Below are positions 11,587 to 23,580 of a DNA stretch of 64,000 nucleotides, piece by piece (within the stretch, counting starts at the first letter, position 1; each line of letters opens with the position of its first letter). Under the pieces are notes generated by a model. It was not told where the DNA came from and searched no databases. It worked only from the letters and a program-made list of their open reading frames with translations. Position numbers and translations under genes: made by a program. Source of the stretch: Knufia peltigerae. Taxonomy: Eukaryota > Ascomycota > Eurotiomycetes > Chaetothyriales > Trichomeriaceae. The stretch spans positions 434,001 to 498,000 of the forward strand of contig JAPDRN010000009.1 in assembly GCA_030247855.1 (NCBI GenBank), read 5' to 3'.

Positions 11587-13883
11587 TTTAACTTGCAGCA
11601 AGATATGCTGCCAAAAATTCTGTATTGTTCTCAATAACGATAAAGGTTGTGTAAGAATAGAACAGTATCTGAAGAATCAACACCTATAGGTAGAGTCGAT
11701 GTTGGTTAGCCTGGGCAAACAAGGTGATCATACCCTGTTGCGCCAATCGCGTGGGTCCGTGTTTTGGCGCACTTGGAATCAGTGACATGCCGGAGTCGTC
11801 GTCACCGTGGCTGTTGGACCGGACCGCAAGTCTAGATCCGAACGGTTCAGTCATTGTTGGCACCAAGTGCATTGACCCAAGGCTCACGGACACGGACAAA
11901 CCCAGTAGCAAGGATTGAGGGTTCGTGAGGCGTTCGAGGGAAACATTCACAAATAGGCAAAGCCGTCACCAGTGCAATTAGGGACATGTAAACCCGGTTC
12001 CGCTATGGCGTCCTACCTCTGTACCTTGAACCCTTACGTGAAGCAAGGGAAGCTGTTCGTCGTAACAATCGGCCAGCTTGGGCCAAAATGGTAGCTTCGG
12101 CCATTTGCCCTGATTGGAGTAGTATCCGATCTGTCCTTTGATCGTGAAAGATGCGAAGTTGCCATAGCATCTTCAAGTACAAGTCGTCATGCTATGCAGG
12201 TCGCGGGAAATGACTTGTTCATACCATTGATCTTCATTCTATAACCTGTAAAGGGCAGTGAGATTCAGCTTCACCATAGACAGTACGCAGATCGTTCGAC
12301 TCCAAGACAGCGGGTTTGTGAGGTCAACAGAGACTCCTCGCGCGCCTGGGCCAAGCAACACATCTGTCGCTACGGCAGCAAATATAGTCCGAGAAGGCTT
12401 GTCTCTATTGTTGACAGTAGTTGGCGTTGGCGACATTGTCTCGAGTATGATTTAGCCTGCGTCAGTGCGCGAGCTGAAAGCTGTCATGTAGTCGAATCTT
12501 GCCTCGGGGTTCCTCGAGGTCAATGAGGCCATCTGATTGGTCGGTTCTCTCGTGGTCATTGCACAGCTAATTTCAAAGTCCGACAGCACTCTCGTGATAT
12601 GCTGTATGTCGAATTGCTCAGTTGATAAAGTTTATAGTATGGATTATGCTTGTAAACGAGATCTCGACGGGATTGTCTGCCTCGAAGGATGGCGAGCGTG
12701 AGATAGCTGGGCTGAAAGGACATCCTTACCGGCGATCTGTGCACAAACAAGCACTCTGCGCAGACCTGTGGATCGCCATTTGGAACATGATAAAAGCTGA
12801 GACGGAGCCTTTGTCGGAGGGCTATTAACAACCACCGCGGAGGCTCGATCTGCCCACGTAAGAAGAGTCATCTGCACAAGCTGGCGAATATTTGAGGCAG
12901 CGGTGGAACAGATGTAAACATGACCTACCCATTGACTCTTGAGTGCGAGCCACACCTTCGAGCAATGAGCATTGTGTGTGCAGCAAGGCACTGGCCATCC
13001 CACTGGTAGCGGTAACTTCTCCGGAGTCTGCGTTTTAATGTAACGGTCGATTGGGGAATAGCATTGCTCAGTGCTGAAGCGATCAAGCGGATACATCACT
13101 CAGAAAGCTTCGAAGTTCGAAATGCCCACAGTCGGTGGGATATTCCTGCTCTTACTCTGCAGTTGTGGTATCACTGGCCCCCGCTCGTTATAAACTCGAA
13201 CTAGCATTGATTTGACATATAGGAAGATTCCCGAGCAGTATTTTCATATACCCAGGAACTCTTAAAGAAATAGCCTAACGTTGGACCATTGTAAGGCAAA
13301 AACTCCATGAACAAGCATGGTCCGCATGGTCATGGAACGCATAGATAGTCGGGTGCGCAGTAGGATCTCGGATTCTTAGCTCGACATATCACCATAGGCG
13401 GGTCACGAGAAACATGGTCTCTGTGTGGCGCTGGCCTGGCCAAGGTCAAAATCATGGGGGAATCAGCAACTTTTTGTAGATTGAACGCGTTGTTCGACAA
13501 ATGACGCGAGATCACGGTGAAGTTGAACACATCGCGACTATTAAGGCATCTCACTTTCGCGCATGCTAAGGAAAAATTCCGGTCTGACAAGATATCATGC
13601 ATATTAGTGACACGCAATTCGTGCAGCAGCCGCTCGTCAGACATCCTTGAACTCCTCCCTAACTCAATCGACAACGTCGCTCGATTTCCCAGCGCAGGCA
13701 ATCAATCCGCTTGAACTTTCCAACCTGCACCTTGCTCGTTGTCTCCTTGTTTGTGGTTCTGATTTTTGTGTTAAAAACTACGACGAATTCGTGCAGACGC
13801 TGTACTTTGCCTTCGAAGCCGAAGCTGCACTGTCGACAAGTCGCCCACAAGTCCGGCCTCCGCTTCGTTAGTAGCTGCCAACC
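11587..13883. other. 2.3 kb gene-poor interval
   Basis: This lies between the divergently transcribed DUF1996 gene and clathrin light chain. Short frames of 60-150 codons occur on both strands, but none shows a known domain, credible splice structure or good start context. No transposase or reverse-transcriptase remnant is visible by eye. The right part (13650-13880) is C/T-rich on the plus strand, as expected for the clathrin light-chain leader. Confidence 0.5.
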
Positions 13884-14783
13884 ATGGCAGACCGATTCCC
13901 GTCCATCGAAGACATTGATGCTGGTGCGTTGCAGGGCTCTGCGCTCTTGTTCTTGACGAGATGTCACGTTTAACAGTCCCCTCCAGGCGAAACTGACGTC
14001 CGGCCGGATTCTGCTGCGCAAGGCAGCTTCCTCGATCGCGAACGAGCCCTCCTCGGTGAAGATGCAGACCTCTTCGCCGCTAACGACCGACCCGGAGCCA
14101 CGACTGTCGAGGATGGTGACGATGATCTCCTAGGCGGTGGCGATGGCGAGTTCACATCCGCTCCGGTGCAGCCTTCAAGCGGAGGAGCGCAGGACGACCT
14201 CAATGCTTTCGAGAGTTCTTTCCCTGAAATCGACACCAGAAACGATGTACGTCTTCGCTTTTGACTGGAATGAGTCTGTCATGAAACGAAAGAGGAATGA
14301 GTTTACTGACGAGCGCAATACTTTTAGAATGTTGGCCCTGGCGGTACCATCACTGATTCTTCGACCTCTTTCCACGGAGGCTACACAAATTACACCGCCC
14401 CTGCACAAGAAGAGGAGACAGAGCCCATTCGCGAATGGCGAGCAAAGAGGGATGCAGACATAGCTCGCCGAGACGAAGCGTCGCAGCGTAAGAAGGAGGA
14501 AACCGTCTCTACGGCACAGAAGGACATTGATTCGTTTTACGAATCCTACAACCGCAAAGTCGACAAGCAGAAGGCACAAGTTGCAAAGGAGGCAGAAGAG
14601 TTCCTTGCCAAGCGAGAAGACACAACCGCCGGTGGTACTGCTTGGGAACGAATTGCCAAATTAGTAGATCTAAGCGGAAAGGGCCAACAAGGCGGCGGAG
14701 ATGGCTCATCCAAGAAGAGAATGAGAGAGTTGCTCCTCAGCCTGAAAGCCGACAAGGATGCGCCAGGTGCTTCGGGCATTTAA
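13884..14783 (+). CDS. clc1: Clathrin light chain
   Basis: Exons are 13884-13923, 13987-14246 and 14328-14783 (introns 63 and 81 bp); the frames join exactly and give 251 residues. The N-terminus begins MADRFPSIEDID, followed by an acidic Gly/Asp-rich region (about 30-75) and the ES-FP-I segment typical of fungal clathrin light chains. The middle is a long charged helix (about 125-200) with W-R and Tyr-Asn-Arg-Lys-Val features, which binds the clathrin heavy chain. The C-terminus ends in a basic stretch and a short LLSLKADKDAPGASGI-type tail. The protein regulates triskelion assembly in coated-vesicle formation. The ATG has a strong context (ACC before it). The first exon is only 40 bp, which is easily missed by automatic annotation. 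Confidence 0.95.
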
Positions 14784-15224
14784 TTTTAATGCTACAGGCA
14801 ACTAAAGGTCGACATGGGAGAGCCATTGCTTTGTCTTGCCTTGGACCACGGCTCTCAAGTGCTACGGGCGCATAGAGTGATCCGGGCTGTTGGCCTTTTA
14901 TGGTCACAAAATTATCTGGCACGGTAATTGATTACGACGGAGGTTCGGGCGTGCAGACTGCCAAAATAAAAACTGCACTCTATTAGTCGTTCTGGGAAAT
15001 GGAAATATTGGCGCTGTAGAGTATGATGATTACTGGTTACTTTCATGCAACCTGGAATCAGGTTCGCCAAATACACTGAAGACAAGCACTGAAAAATCAT
15101 TGATATATTACATCACACATGGCGGCCTTTCCTTGCCTTGTTTCGTGTTCGCCCAAAACGCCCGCCAGTAGAAAACTCGTTCATCTGAAAATTGTGACCT
15201 CCCGTCCACGTTTTCCCTTAGCGC
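14784..15224. other. Intergenic between convergent genes
   Basis: Clathrin light chain and the large minus-strand gene converge here. The interval should hold both 3' untranslated regions. I see no gene, repeat or RNA. Confidence 0.5.
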
Positions 15225-18200
15225 CTAACGAGTACGCTTCTGTCGACGTCGACGTTGGGCACGGCTTGTGTCCAATGGGTACTTCGTCTCATGGGGGATT
15301 GGTGCTGGTATGGGCCCATGCGGGAGATCAACTTTGACGTCGAGGTCTTCAGGTTGTGGCGCGTCAACACGATCCCAGCCATTCGCCTTTATGACCTTTT
15401 CGAGCGCCACCCGCATACTTGTGTTGCAAGGTTTGCAGCCTTTGTACTTGGTAAGATTCCCGCTCCAGGAAATGTTGTGTCGGAGCCAGAGGTGCGCCCC
15501 GTGATATCCCTGTAACTCGGCGACTTGGAAAGCCATCTTCAGGCGTCCGAGAACCATCTCGTCTAGTTTCTCTATGACACCCAGAAATACACTCGGGTCG
15601 AGGACGCCAGGAAGTGCCGACTTGGTTGTATTCAAGAGGGGCATTCCTTCCACGAGCCTGGTCACATTCAACAAAAGTTCGGTTTCAGGTGCAACAAATT
15701 CAACCGGGTCATGGTCATTCGCGGCCACATCAGGAGCAGCGGGCGGCGGCGGCGGCATAGTGCTACTTGAGGCAATCGTAGGGGATTCCGACCTGACAAT
15801 CGAGGTCTTAAAGATGGGCTGTGGTGGTCCATCGATCTGCTTGCCGCTAGCACTCTCTGGGGAGATTTCCTTCGTGTCGATGGATTCAGAGGATCCATTC
15901 ACAGCGCGCGGCTGGATGTTCGGTGTACTGACCAGTTCTTGATTGAGTCGACCCTGTGCGGGAGGAGTGGAAGATCCGCGACCTAGACTGCTCGACCCGC
16001 TAATTTCATTGGCCTTTGCTTGTACCATCTTAAGGAAGTTCGTCGTGTCCTGATGTGCAACCCAACGGCGATCAGAGTACAGAACGGTCAAGTCGTGCAA
16101 TTTGACCTCGTTAGATTCGAGGCGCTCCCAAAGGGCGTCAGGCGGCGCCTTTCCAGACTTCAAAAAAGCGTTCACCTCCGCGAAGTCACGGTTCAGCTGC
16201 GGTCCGAGTTTCGCAATCTCAAGGGCCCGTTCGTGATCTCGTTTTGGGCATTCACATCTCGGTGCAACGTTTTGCTTGTCCATGCACTTCAAATGCGGGA
16301 GGAGTCTTCGTGCAATCTCCCAGTCGCTCTCAACAAGCAAGGAGAGCTCTGTACCACGAAGGAAACTCTGATTCGAGGTCGAGGTACTAGTCAGTAGGTG
16401 GAAGTCATTGATTTTGCGCAAGCGCATCATTTGATTCTCCTTCCCAAACCGTGGTGTTGGTTTGGGTATCGGGTTCACGTTTCGTACATTTAGCCCTTGA
16501 ACTCGCCCTTTACACGTATGTGATGGCGAGCATCGGTATTGAGAGCCTTGACAAATGTGCTGAAACGTAGTCCACCCTTCTTTGAACTTCTCCATCGTTG
16601 CAGGCTCATTGTCGTCGATCAGAGTGCGAGTAATGAATGACTCGAGCATACCGAGGTTGAAACTCGCTTGAGCACTGTCCTCCACGCCCAGTCCGAACGT
16701 CAGTACAAGACTAGTAACATCGATAGAGACAACTGTGGCTGCTGATTCATCTTCGAGCGCAATTAGATGATACATGAGGTTGTAAAGATTGACCATAGCC
16801 TTGGCCAGGAGGATGAAGGTGGAAACCCATTCATCTAATTCAGCTGCGGCTCGAAGTGTGGGGGAGGCTCCCAGGTCGAGCATCTCACGCCCATACATGC
16901 CTATGTCGGCGCGCATTAGATAGCTAAGGCGCTGAGCGATGATAATGGCCGCCATAGCAGGACAAGTGCCTATGTGCTTGTATCGTATGACTGCGTCTTC
17001 CAAACATTCTGTCGGCGTTGAAGCAGCAACTCGCATATTCCTAAGATACAACTCTTTGGCCTCGTTCCACGGCCCGGGGCGCATCGTTTGAGAGATGAGA
17101 CGAGCTGTCACCACTCTGAACACATCCCAGATCCCTTCTTCGACGTGGTTGTAGACGTAATCGAGGACATGGTTTCGCACCTCATCTCGATCTTTCAATT
17201 TGTGCTCGTTGAAGAATGCCTCGAAAGACTCCCAGCTATCCTTGCTCATGTGAGTTCCTGAGAGCAGAAATCCAACATCGAACATTAAGCTAGAAGCATT
17301 TAACTTGGTGATGGCATGCAATGCCGGCATGGAAACATTTTCACCCATATTATTCTTCCGCTTTTCGTCGTGCGCAGCAACAAATTTTACCATAGAAACT
17401 TCAACCTTGGAAATCGCTTGCGTCAACTCTTGGGATGGCTGGTCTTTCAAAACAGACATAAATGACGCCTTGAGCCCATCAAATATCGACAAGTACTTTT
17501 CGGGTTTGTTGTGAGCTGTTGAGATGACTAATTTTGTCAGTCTACCAGAGAGCTCATTGACAGAAGTGATAGTCCCAGTCTCGCTCAGGAACCCACAAAC
17601 TATGTGGTCGAACAATAGTGTGTTGATGATATCACCAAGTATGATTTCAGACACTTCTGCACAGGGGGACTTCAGGAGAGCCTTTGATTTGATCTTCTTC
17701 AGCGCTGCTGCGACCTGTGCGGGACTGTCGCTGTCCATCCGCCGCACCGCCTTCACCATTTCCTTCTTGGCAGCATCTTCAACTTTAACACACTCGAGGC
17801 TTGTTCTGATGGCCTCTTGGTTAATATTCAAAGTAGGATCGATGGCCAGTGAAGAAAAATCAGAAGTTTGCATCTTGGATCTGAGTTGCAGCATGAGATC
17901 AACGTTCTTCAAAGGGTCAATTTTCTCATAATCGGCCTTATCATTCACTGCGAAGCCCTTGGCGTCTGGGTTCGAGAGCACCTCTTCCAATGCGCCGAAG
18001 TATTCCTGAAACTCCGGAGTCTTGGGGCCATACATCTCGAGTACCCCTCGAAACTCAGTCATTGCTGCGTGCACACCCTTGGGGTCAGAGGCACTGAAAA
18101 AAGCCTGGAACACGTTGGAAATTTGACAAAAGCCCTCTGGGCTAGCAAAGTGGATTGCGTTCTGCAGGATGGTGGAAGAGCTTGCGTGGCAATCTGAGAT

Positions 18201-19136
18201 GGGAAGGATCAACTTGCGAAAGTCATTGTTCTTCTTCTCGGCGTCCGCCATTTCTGCATTGGCCTGGTCGAGTTTTGTGCATGCATCGGCAAGCGAGATT
18301 TTGCCCGCGTTTACATCATGTCGAATTTGGTCCAGTCTTCCTCGTATTTGTCGGACAATAAATTCATTCTTGCGTGCAGCCTCGAGAATTGCATTCTTCT
18401 TGGGGTCTGACAAGATACCCTCTGGGACGAAACCATCTGATGATGGCGACCTGACTGCGTCAGTCCGTTTAGCGGGGCTCTTCTTAGTGTGGCCTGAGCG
18501 TTTGTCCGGAAGGATGGTCTTTCGTTCCTTCAGGGTCTGTTCATCATCTTCTTTTTTAACACGGATGAGTTCGACATCTCTTTGTTTCCGCAGAGCCTTT
18601 TGCATTCTCTCTGACCGTTCTGACCTGATTCTGCTCTGGTAGGACTTGATTGTGTCTAACTCCATCCAAGATATACCCTTTGTCTTTGCTCGCCTGCAGA
18701 TCTCGTGTCCAGAGGGGCATGCATTACCAGATGCTTCATGGCGAGCCGTTTCGGGATTTTCGTCTAAGCAGCATGAGTATGAGCCGATAAATTTTTGAAT
18801 GCCCCCGGGGTGGCCCACAAAGAGTGTATCTAAGACCAGGGCATTTTCGTCGAGAAGGGCCCGCTGTGCCTGGTGCCTGGATGATTTGCGCTCTAGTTCA
18901 TTTTTCTCTTTCTCAAGTTTGGCTCTTTCTTCGAGCAGTTCGTTGTAAGTCCGAATGTCCTCTTCCGTCCAGCCATCAACATTGTGTCCATCCGCAGCCT
19001 TTGTTGTGGTTTCCGAAGCAGGAGTCTGAATCGATTCCTGAATCGCAGCGCTCAGAACGGAATCGTCTGGCAGGTACAAGCTTTGGCCTTTTGACTTGGC
19101 CATTGCTCTGCTTTGTGCGCGCCTTGTACGACGCAT
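15225..19136 (-). CDS. Large single-exon protein of unknown function (1303 residues)
   Basis: An uninterrupted frame of 1303 codons starts with ATG at 19136; a second in-frame ATG at 19103 would give 1292 residues. I recognise no domain. Charged, coiled-coil-like helix occurs at about 60-100, 165-215 and 240-305. A Cys/His cluster lies at about 120-150, and a second Cys-rich pair of segments at about 880-980 (YRCSPSHTCKG and, further on, CECPKRDHE). Both could bind metal but match no zinc-finger spacing I know. A low-complexity Ser/Pro-rich region including a PPPPP run precedes the last 130 residues, and the C-terminus is strongly basic (RRRRQKR), a possible nuclear signal. The absence of introns in 3.9 kb is unusual beside its neighbours. 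It diverges from RMT2 across about 700 bp. Confidence 0.8.
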   Translation of the reverse strand: MRRTRRAQSRAMAKSKGQSLYLPDDSVLSAAIQESIQTPASETTTKAADGHNVDGWTEEDIRTYNELLEERAKLEKEKNELERKSSRHQAQRALLDENALVLDTLFVGHPGGIQKFIGSYSCCLDENPETARHEASGNACPSGHEICRRAKTKGISWMELDTIKSYQSRIRSERSERMQKALRKQRDVELIRVKKEDDEQTLKERKTILPDKRSGHTKKSPAKRTDAVRSPSSDGFVPEGILSDPKKNAILEAARKNEFIVRQIRGRLDQIRHDVNAGKISLADACTKLDQANAEMADAEKKNNDFRKLILPISDCHASSSTILQNAIHFASPEGFCQISNVFQAFFSASDPKGVHAAMTEFRGVLEMYGPKTPEFQEYFGALEEVLSNPDAKGFAVNDKADYEKIDPLKNVDLMLQLRSKMQTSDFSSLAIDPTLNINQEAIRTSLECVKVEDAAKKEMVKAVRRMDSDSPAQVAAALKKIKSKALLKSPCAEVSEIILGDIINTLLFDHIVCGFLSETGTITSVNELSGRLTKLVISTAHNKPEKYLSIFDGLKASFMSVLKDQPSQELTQAISKVEVSMVKFVAAHDEKRKNNMGENVSMPALHAITKLNASSLMFDVGFLLSGTHMSKDSWESFEAFFNEHKLKDRDEVRNHVLDYVYNHVEEGIWDVFRVVTARLISQTMRPGPWNEAKELYLRNMRVAASTPTECLEDAVIRYKHIGTCPAMAAIIIAQRLSYLMRADIGMYGREMLDLGASPTLRAAAELDEWVSTFILLAKAMVNLYNLMYHLIALEDESAATVVSIDVTSLVLTFGLGVEDSAQASFNLGMLESFITRTLIDDNEPATMEKFKEGWTTFQHICQGSQYRCSPSHTCKGRVQGLNVRNVNPIPKPTPRFGKENQMMRLRKINDFHLLTSTSTSNQSFLRGTELSLLVESDWEIARRLLPHLKCMDKQNVAPRCECPKRDHERALEIAKLGPQLNRDFAEVNAFLKSGKAPPDALWERLESNEVKLHDLTVLYSDRRWVAHQDTTNFLKMVQAKANEISGSSSLGRGSSTPPAQGRLNQELVSTPNIQPRAVNGSSESIDTKEISPESASGKQIDGPPQPIFKTSIVRSESPTIASSSTMPPPPPAAPDVAANDHDPVEFVAPETELLLNVTRLVEGMPLLNTTKSALPGVLDPSVFLGVIEKLDEMVLGRLKMAFQVAELQGYHGAHLWLRHNISWSGNLTKYKGCKPCNTSMRVALEKVIKANGWDRVDAPQPEDLDVKVDLPHGPIPAPIPHETKYPLDTSRAQRRRRQKRTR

Positions 19137-19843
19137 ATAGGTCCCGGCAGGCTAGAACTGCTAAGAAGTTGAAATCCTTTCAGATGGAACTGATGCAGTC
19201 GAATCCCAGGCGAGATGGTTGATGTAAGGATTCTCGACGCCTACAAGCCTGCCCAGCCGGTGGTTTCACCAAAACCCTTCCTATAGTCCGGAATGTTGCA
19301 TCATTGACTGAAGGCAACAAATAACATGGCTCAAAAGGTGGCGTCTGAACCATCCTCGGGGAAGGTGCCCCAGACGCACGGGTTTTCGTCACTCTTTGTT
19401 TACGAGCTTTTGATAAATGAGGCGGTGGACGGCGCTAGTCTTGACCACGTTGGGTTTGTAATGTTTCCAGGATTCTCTATCGCATGATTTCGCAAAGGCA
19501 GTTGACTCTTTGGCGTGATTAGACAGACACTGATTTGGCTAAATTAATTCCATGCGACAACTCCAGATTGCTGGTAATATGAACGGCTAACGATCAATCA
19601 GTAAGGGTGAAGTGAAGTCTTGCCCTGTCCGGTGAGGTGAACAGCTTGCCCGCCATTTGAATTCTTGGCTCGGAGCCGGTGTTTCTTTGATCCGACATGA
19701 ACCAAAAAATTACTTGCTTCCCAGAAAGGCGAATACAAACTATTTGCTCAAGCAAATCAACAACATCAAGACGAGGCTTATTGAGGACTCTGACTAATTG
19801 CTGTCTTAGCGATAAAGAGAGAACCTGCCTGTGTGTCACAATC
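19137..19843. other. Divergent promoter region; probable 5'UTR intron of RMT2
   Basis: This region separates the start of the 1303-residue gene (minus) from RMT2 (plus). Just upstream of the RMT2 start, 19787-19809 reads as an intron 3' end: a CTGACTAAT branch-like sequence, then CTTAG. This makes a spliced 5' untranslated region likely and argues against using the in-frame ATG at 19697. Confidence 0.5.
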
Positions 19844-21058
19844 ATGGCAAGCGAGGTCCAGGGTGACCACATCGCCAAAGTCATCCGGGCTGCCATCGAA
19901 AATGACACACCCACCCTGGAGAAGTGTATTGACCAATACTCTTTTTCTGACTGCAAAGTCGTAGATGTCCAAGATCCTGAAACTGGATTCTCTCCGTTGC
20001 ATGCCGTCATTTCATCATGCAGATCATCAGTCAATGGCAATGGTATCAAGAAATCTGATCATGAAGACGCCGCTTCTTCGACCATCAGATTTCTGCTGGA
20101 AAATGGGGCAATTTGGAATCAACTGGACAATAACGACGAAACGCCTGGCTGCTTAGCCTACCGCCTGGGTTTGTTGAACCTCTATCAACTCATGGTCGAT
20201 GCAGGCGTGAGAGCGGAAATGATACTAAGCCGACTCGAGGAGTATGAGAGAATGGAGGATGAGGAGGGGGACAATGGCGAGGACGGGCAAAAAGAGCCGA
20301 AGGAAGAGGAGGAAAATGTGCCTGGAAATGATCAATTGGATTCCATGGAAACTGAAGATTCCGTTGTTGAGTTGGACGGAGCCGAGCAGCAGGATGTCAA
20401 CACTTCAGCTTATCTATCGTCCACTCTTTCTCTCAGCAGCAACAAGCTTTTAGACGACCAACAGAACGGCGTGATGATGGCATGGGAAAGTGGGATCATG
20501 AGGCAATCTGCCGATAATCTTCTCACAGCTCCAGAGTTGAGGATTTTGAACATTGGCTTCGGCATGGGTATAATTGACTCCCATATCCAAGACAATCCCA
20601 ACAAGCCAGCGCGCCACTACATTGTCGAAGCTCACCCAGATGTCCTGAAAGATATGGAATCTAAAGGTTGGATGAGCAAGACGGGAGTTGAAGTCCACCG
20701 AGGGAGATGGCAAGATGTGCTCCCAGAATTGGCGGCTGACGGTGAAACGTTTGATGCAATCTATTTCGACACTTTTGCCGAATCATATTCCGAATTCCGA
20801 GAGTTCTTCACCGAACACGTTATGGCGCTTTTGGATCAGAGTGGGAGGTGGTCATTCTTCAACGGCATGGGCGCAGACCGTCAAATCAGCTACGATGTTT
20901 ACCAAAAAGTGGTAGAGATGGACTTATTCGAGGCAGGGTTCGAGGTCGATTGGGAAGATGTTGAACTCCCCAAGTTCGACCAGGAGTGGGAAGGAGTGCG
21001 CCGGAAGTATTGGAACATCGACCATTACCGACTACCCGTTTGCAAGTTTATGGACTGA
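19844..21058 (+). CDS. rmt2: Protein arginine N-methyltransferase 2 (delta-N type)
   Basis: The protein has 404 residues, close to the usual Rmt2 length of about 410. The N-terminal part (about 1-125) has ankyrin-like repeats, including the G-F-S-P-L-H-A segment at 48-54 and the L-L-E-N-G-A segment at 84-89. An acidic linker (about 130-185) follows. The SAM-binding methyltransferase fold occupies about 205-404, with motif I ILNIGFGMGIID at 234-245, the acidic strand end VEAHP at about 262, and a F-D-A-I-Y-F-D-T-F-A segment. In yeast this enzyme methylates the delta nitrogen of an arginine in ribosomal protein Rpl12. I start at the ATG at 19844 because the longer in-frame extension to 19697 is Cys/Ser/Arg-rich and crosses a likely splice acceptor. 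Confidence 0.93.
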   Translation: MASEVQGDHIAKVIRAAIENDTPTLEKCIDQYSFSDCKVVDVQDPETGFSPLHAVISSCRSSVNGNGIKKSDHEDAASSTIRFLLENGAIWNQLDNNDETPGCLAYRLGLLNLYQLMVDAGVRAEMILSRLEEYERMEDEEGDNGEDGQKEPKEEEENVPGNDQLDSMETEDSVVELDGAEQQDVNTSAYLSSTLSLSSNKLLDDQQNGVMMAWESGIMRQSADNLLTAPELRILNIGFGMGIIDSHIQDNPNKPARHYIVEAHPDVLKDMESKGWMSKTGVEVHRGRWQDVLPELAADGETFDAIYFDTFAESYSEFREFFTEHVMALLDQSGRWSFFNGMGADRQISYDVYQKVVEMDLFEAGFEVDWEDVELPKFDQEWEGVRRKYWNIDHYRLPVCKFMD

Positions 21059-21143
21059 GCATGTGGACTACACGGGGGCATGCGAGCAAGAAATTTCAGG
21101 GAAGCAACCAATTAATTGGCCGATTATCACGATTGTCTAACCA

Positions 21144-23580
21144 TCAGACTTGATCAGCCGCAACCTGTATCTGCTTCACTTCTCCGTTCCCGATTTGCAC
21201 AAGTGGAGATTTCCAATCGGCAGATACCCATACATTCGTTGCGCAGAGTATGCACTCCGGGGTTTCGGAACCAATTACAAAATGTTCGCCCTCCTCGGGA
21301 GGCCGGACCGGCAAGAGACTGAACGAACATTGTCCAATGTCCTCGGCATTCATGCGTGTCACACCCCACCTGACCTGACCTTCCTGTGTGTTCTTACTCC
21401 CCTCTGGTGGATGACAATATGCAGCGAGGGTCTTTGAATTTCCAAATGTCGAGGGCAAAATCCAACTTACTTTCCAAAAGCCAATTCCAATAGCGAAGGT
21501 TACCAAAACCAGTAGGATCAGGCTGAAGACAAGTGCCGCCAAGGGTGAGAATCCAAGTTTAGACACCAGCCTTTTCCCTATGTCGTCCGCATTGTCGAAA
21601 CTTTGAGGCCAGACTGCATATATGCGTTGCAAGAATAGCGTTTCGGACAGAAATGTGTGTAATAGGACAAAGTAGGAGATCATGATGATGCTGTACCGCA
21701 GCGGAAATTGGAGGAAATACGTGCCTCTTTGCTCGGTCCCGCTCTTTGGCTTGCTGACCCGAAGGCCACGCCGGTGGGTTGCGAATGATCGAAACTCGAA
21801 TGCCATGAAGATGCGCGTGAACTGGTTGTTGTACGTCAAGTAAAGAAAGCTGAGTGCCAGATGTGGCAAGTTAGCAAGAACTGCGCCAGTCATGTACGAC
21901 ACGGCAGGCGTGTTGGCTGCATTATATACCATGAATTGTGCCTCGTCATATGTGTACAACGTTGGTGCTTTGCCCAAGCCCAGACCCCAAATCGTCCCGA
22001 ATCCGAATGGTATATCGGCAGCACGGTGGGCTGCTCGAGTCTGATGGTACGACCAGCCGAACAGGCCAAAAGACAGACCTAAGCCGACCAAACCGCTGCT
22101 CATTGATCAGCCAAAAGGCCTGCGATACATTTCCCGTGGGGTGAGTTTGGACTTACAGAAAATTCGCACCGACCCATGGACCGCTTACTTCCTGGGCTAT
22201 ACGTGCGTCCCGCGAGCCATATGGATGAGGCTTAGCGATTGATACCAGCTTTCTGTCTAGTGCTGGTTCTCCGAAATGCCTTGCATCGGCCATGCACAAG
22301 CCATGTACCGTGGTGTCAGGCTCGTGAAGGAATGAGTCGATTGCATCTCCAATGGTGACCAGTGGCTGTGCGTGGCTGAAGGATAGTGCGGCCAGCATGG
22401 CCACCAGTTTGCCAAAGATACAGACCAGGACCACAATCATGATCGACAAGCTCAAGTTCAATTCACAAGCGTCGGGGAGGTCCCGCGCCAAACAATGATC
22501 GACCACACGTTGATGTACCATCCAGGTCCCGTTCTCGAGCAAGCGAGACGTATCGCATGACGTCGTCGTTGAATAGGAGGTTTCAGTCTGCTCATAACAA
22601 AGCCACGCCCAAGGTTGCTGGTCGCCTACGTAAGACAAGTCTACTTTTCCATTATTCCAGTCAAATCCAGGTTGCTGGCCCGGGTACTTCACAACGTCAC
22701 TTGGGAAGTCCTCCGTAGAGCTGTCGATCGACGTTGTAGTCATCAACAGCACATCACCCCAGGTTCGACTAGATCCGGAAGCGTATGTCTGGATGCACTC
22801 CTCTGCGGTCAGCTTCGTCAGTGGTGGTTTCTGCGCGTTCAGGTAATACGCCAGATTAGCCATTTGTGACGCACCCGAACTTCCCACCGTTGGGATATCG
22901 ATATAACTGCGCTTGAGTGCGCGGAAGGTCGAGTTTGGCGGCGCCGAAGATGGTGCGTCATTGACCTCGACCAGCATTGCCCAGCTAGACCACTCGGCAT
23001 TCGTTGTGCTGTACACGATGAGCGAGTTGAACATTGGATGGATCGGCAGCGAGCTTGACCAAAGCAGCGCGAAGACTGCCAGCCGTTGCTTGCTGAGCAG
23101 GGCAAAATTCGTAAGAGATAGTGTCCCGACGTTGAGTGTCTTGTTGATTCGATGCGCCCTGTCCAGATCTTCTCGAGTTGGGGCTGCCAGTCTCTGCATC
23201 ATGTATGAAGACGTGGCAAACAAGCTTGAGGCCAACACGTTGATGAGCAAATGAACCCAGAAATTGGCCTCACTGGCTGTCGAGCAATCTCCGTTGAAGA
23301 GTGTGACCACAAGTCCATCACCTGTTCTGTGGGACGCTCCCGCCCATATTGCCACAATAAGAGTCACGACAAGTATCGAGGCGACGTTGTACAAGCAGAA
23401 AGTGTAGCCTGTCTTCAATGAAGGATGAATCTGGGCCCATTGTCTTCGGGCATCCTTGGGGCTTTGGCTTTCTTTGTTGAGTAACGTATGTCGATAGTCC
23501 CAGAATTGTTTGTATGCTCTCGACGGGTACGTTATGCCCAAGACAATATTTCTTTTCACCGATGCAAAATTGCTTGCCAT
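21144..23580 (-). CDS. DUF6536-family multi-pass membrane protein
   Basis: Exons are 22157-23580 and 21144-22098, joined across a 58 bp intron (donor GTAAGT), giving 792 residues in frame. The N-terminal region has an early membrane segment (about residues 55-80), a further one at about 108-130, and then a long, probably extracytoplasmic, Trp- and Cys-containing region to about 375. Five more hydrophobic segments follow, including two flanking the intron position and three in the last 250 residues, so about seven in all. The layout matches the fungal family known as DUF6536, of unknown function. It ends 86 bp from the convergent RMT2 gene and starts opposite the aspartic-protease-like gene at 24256. 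Confidence 0.82.

Noticed and set aside
19697..19843. In-frame N-terminal extension of RMT2 by 49 codons
   Set aside because: Cys/Ser/Arg-rich and unlike Rmt2; crosses a branch-site and acceptor-like sequence typical of a 5'UTR intron.
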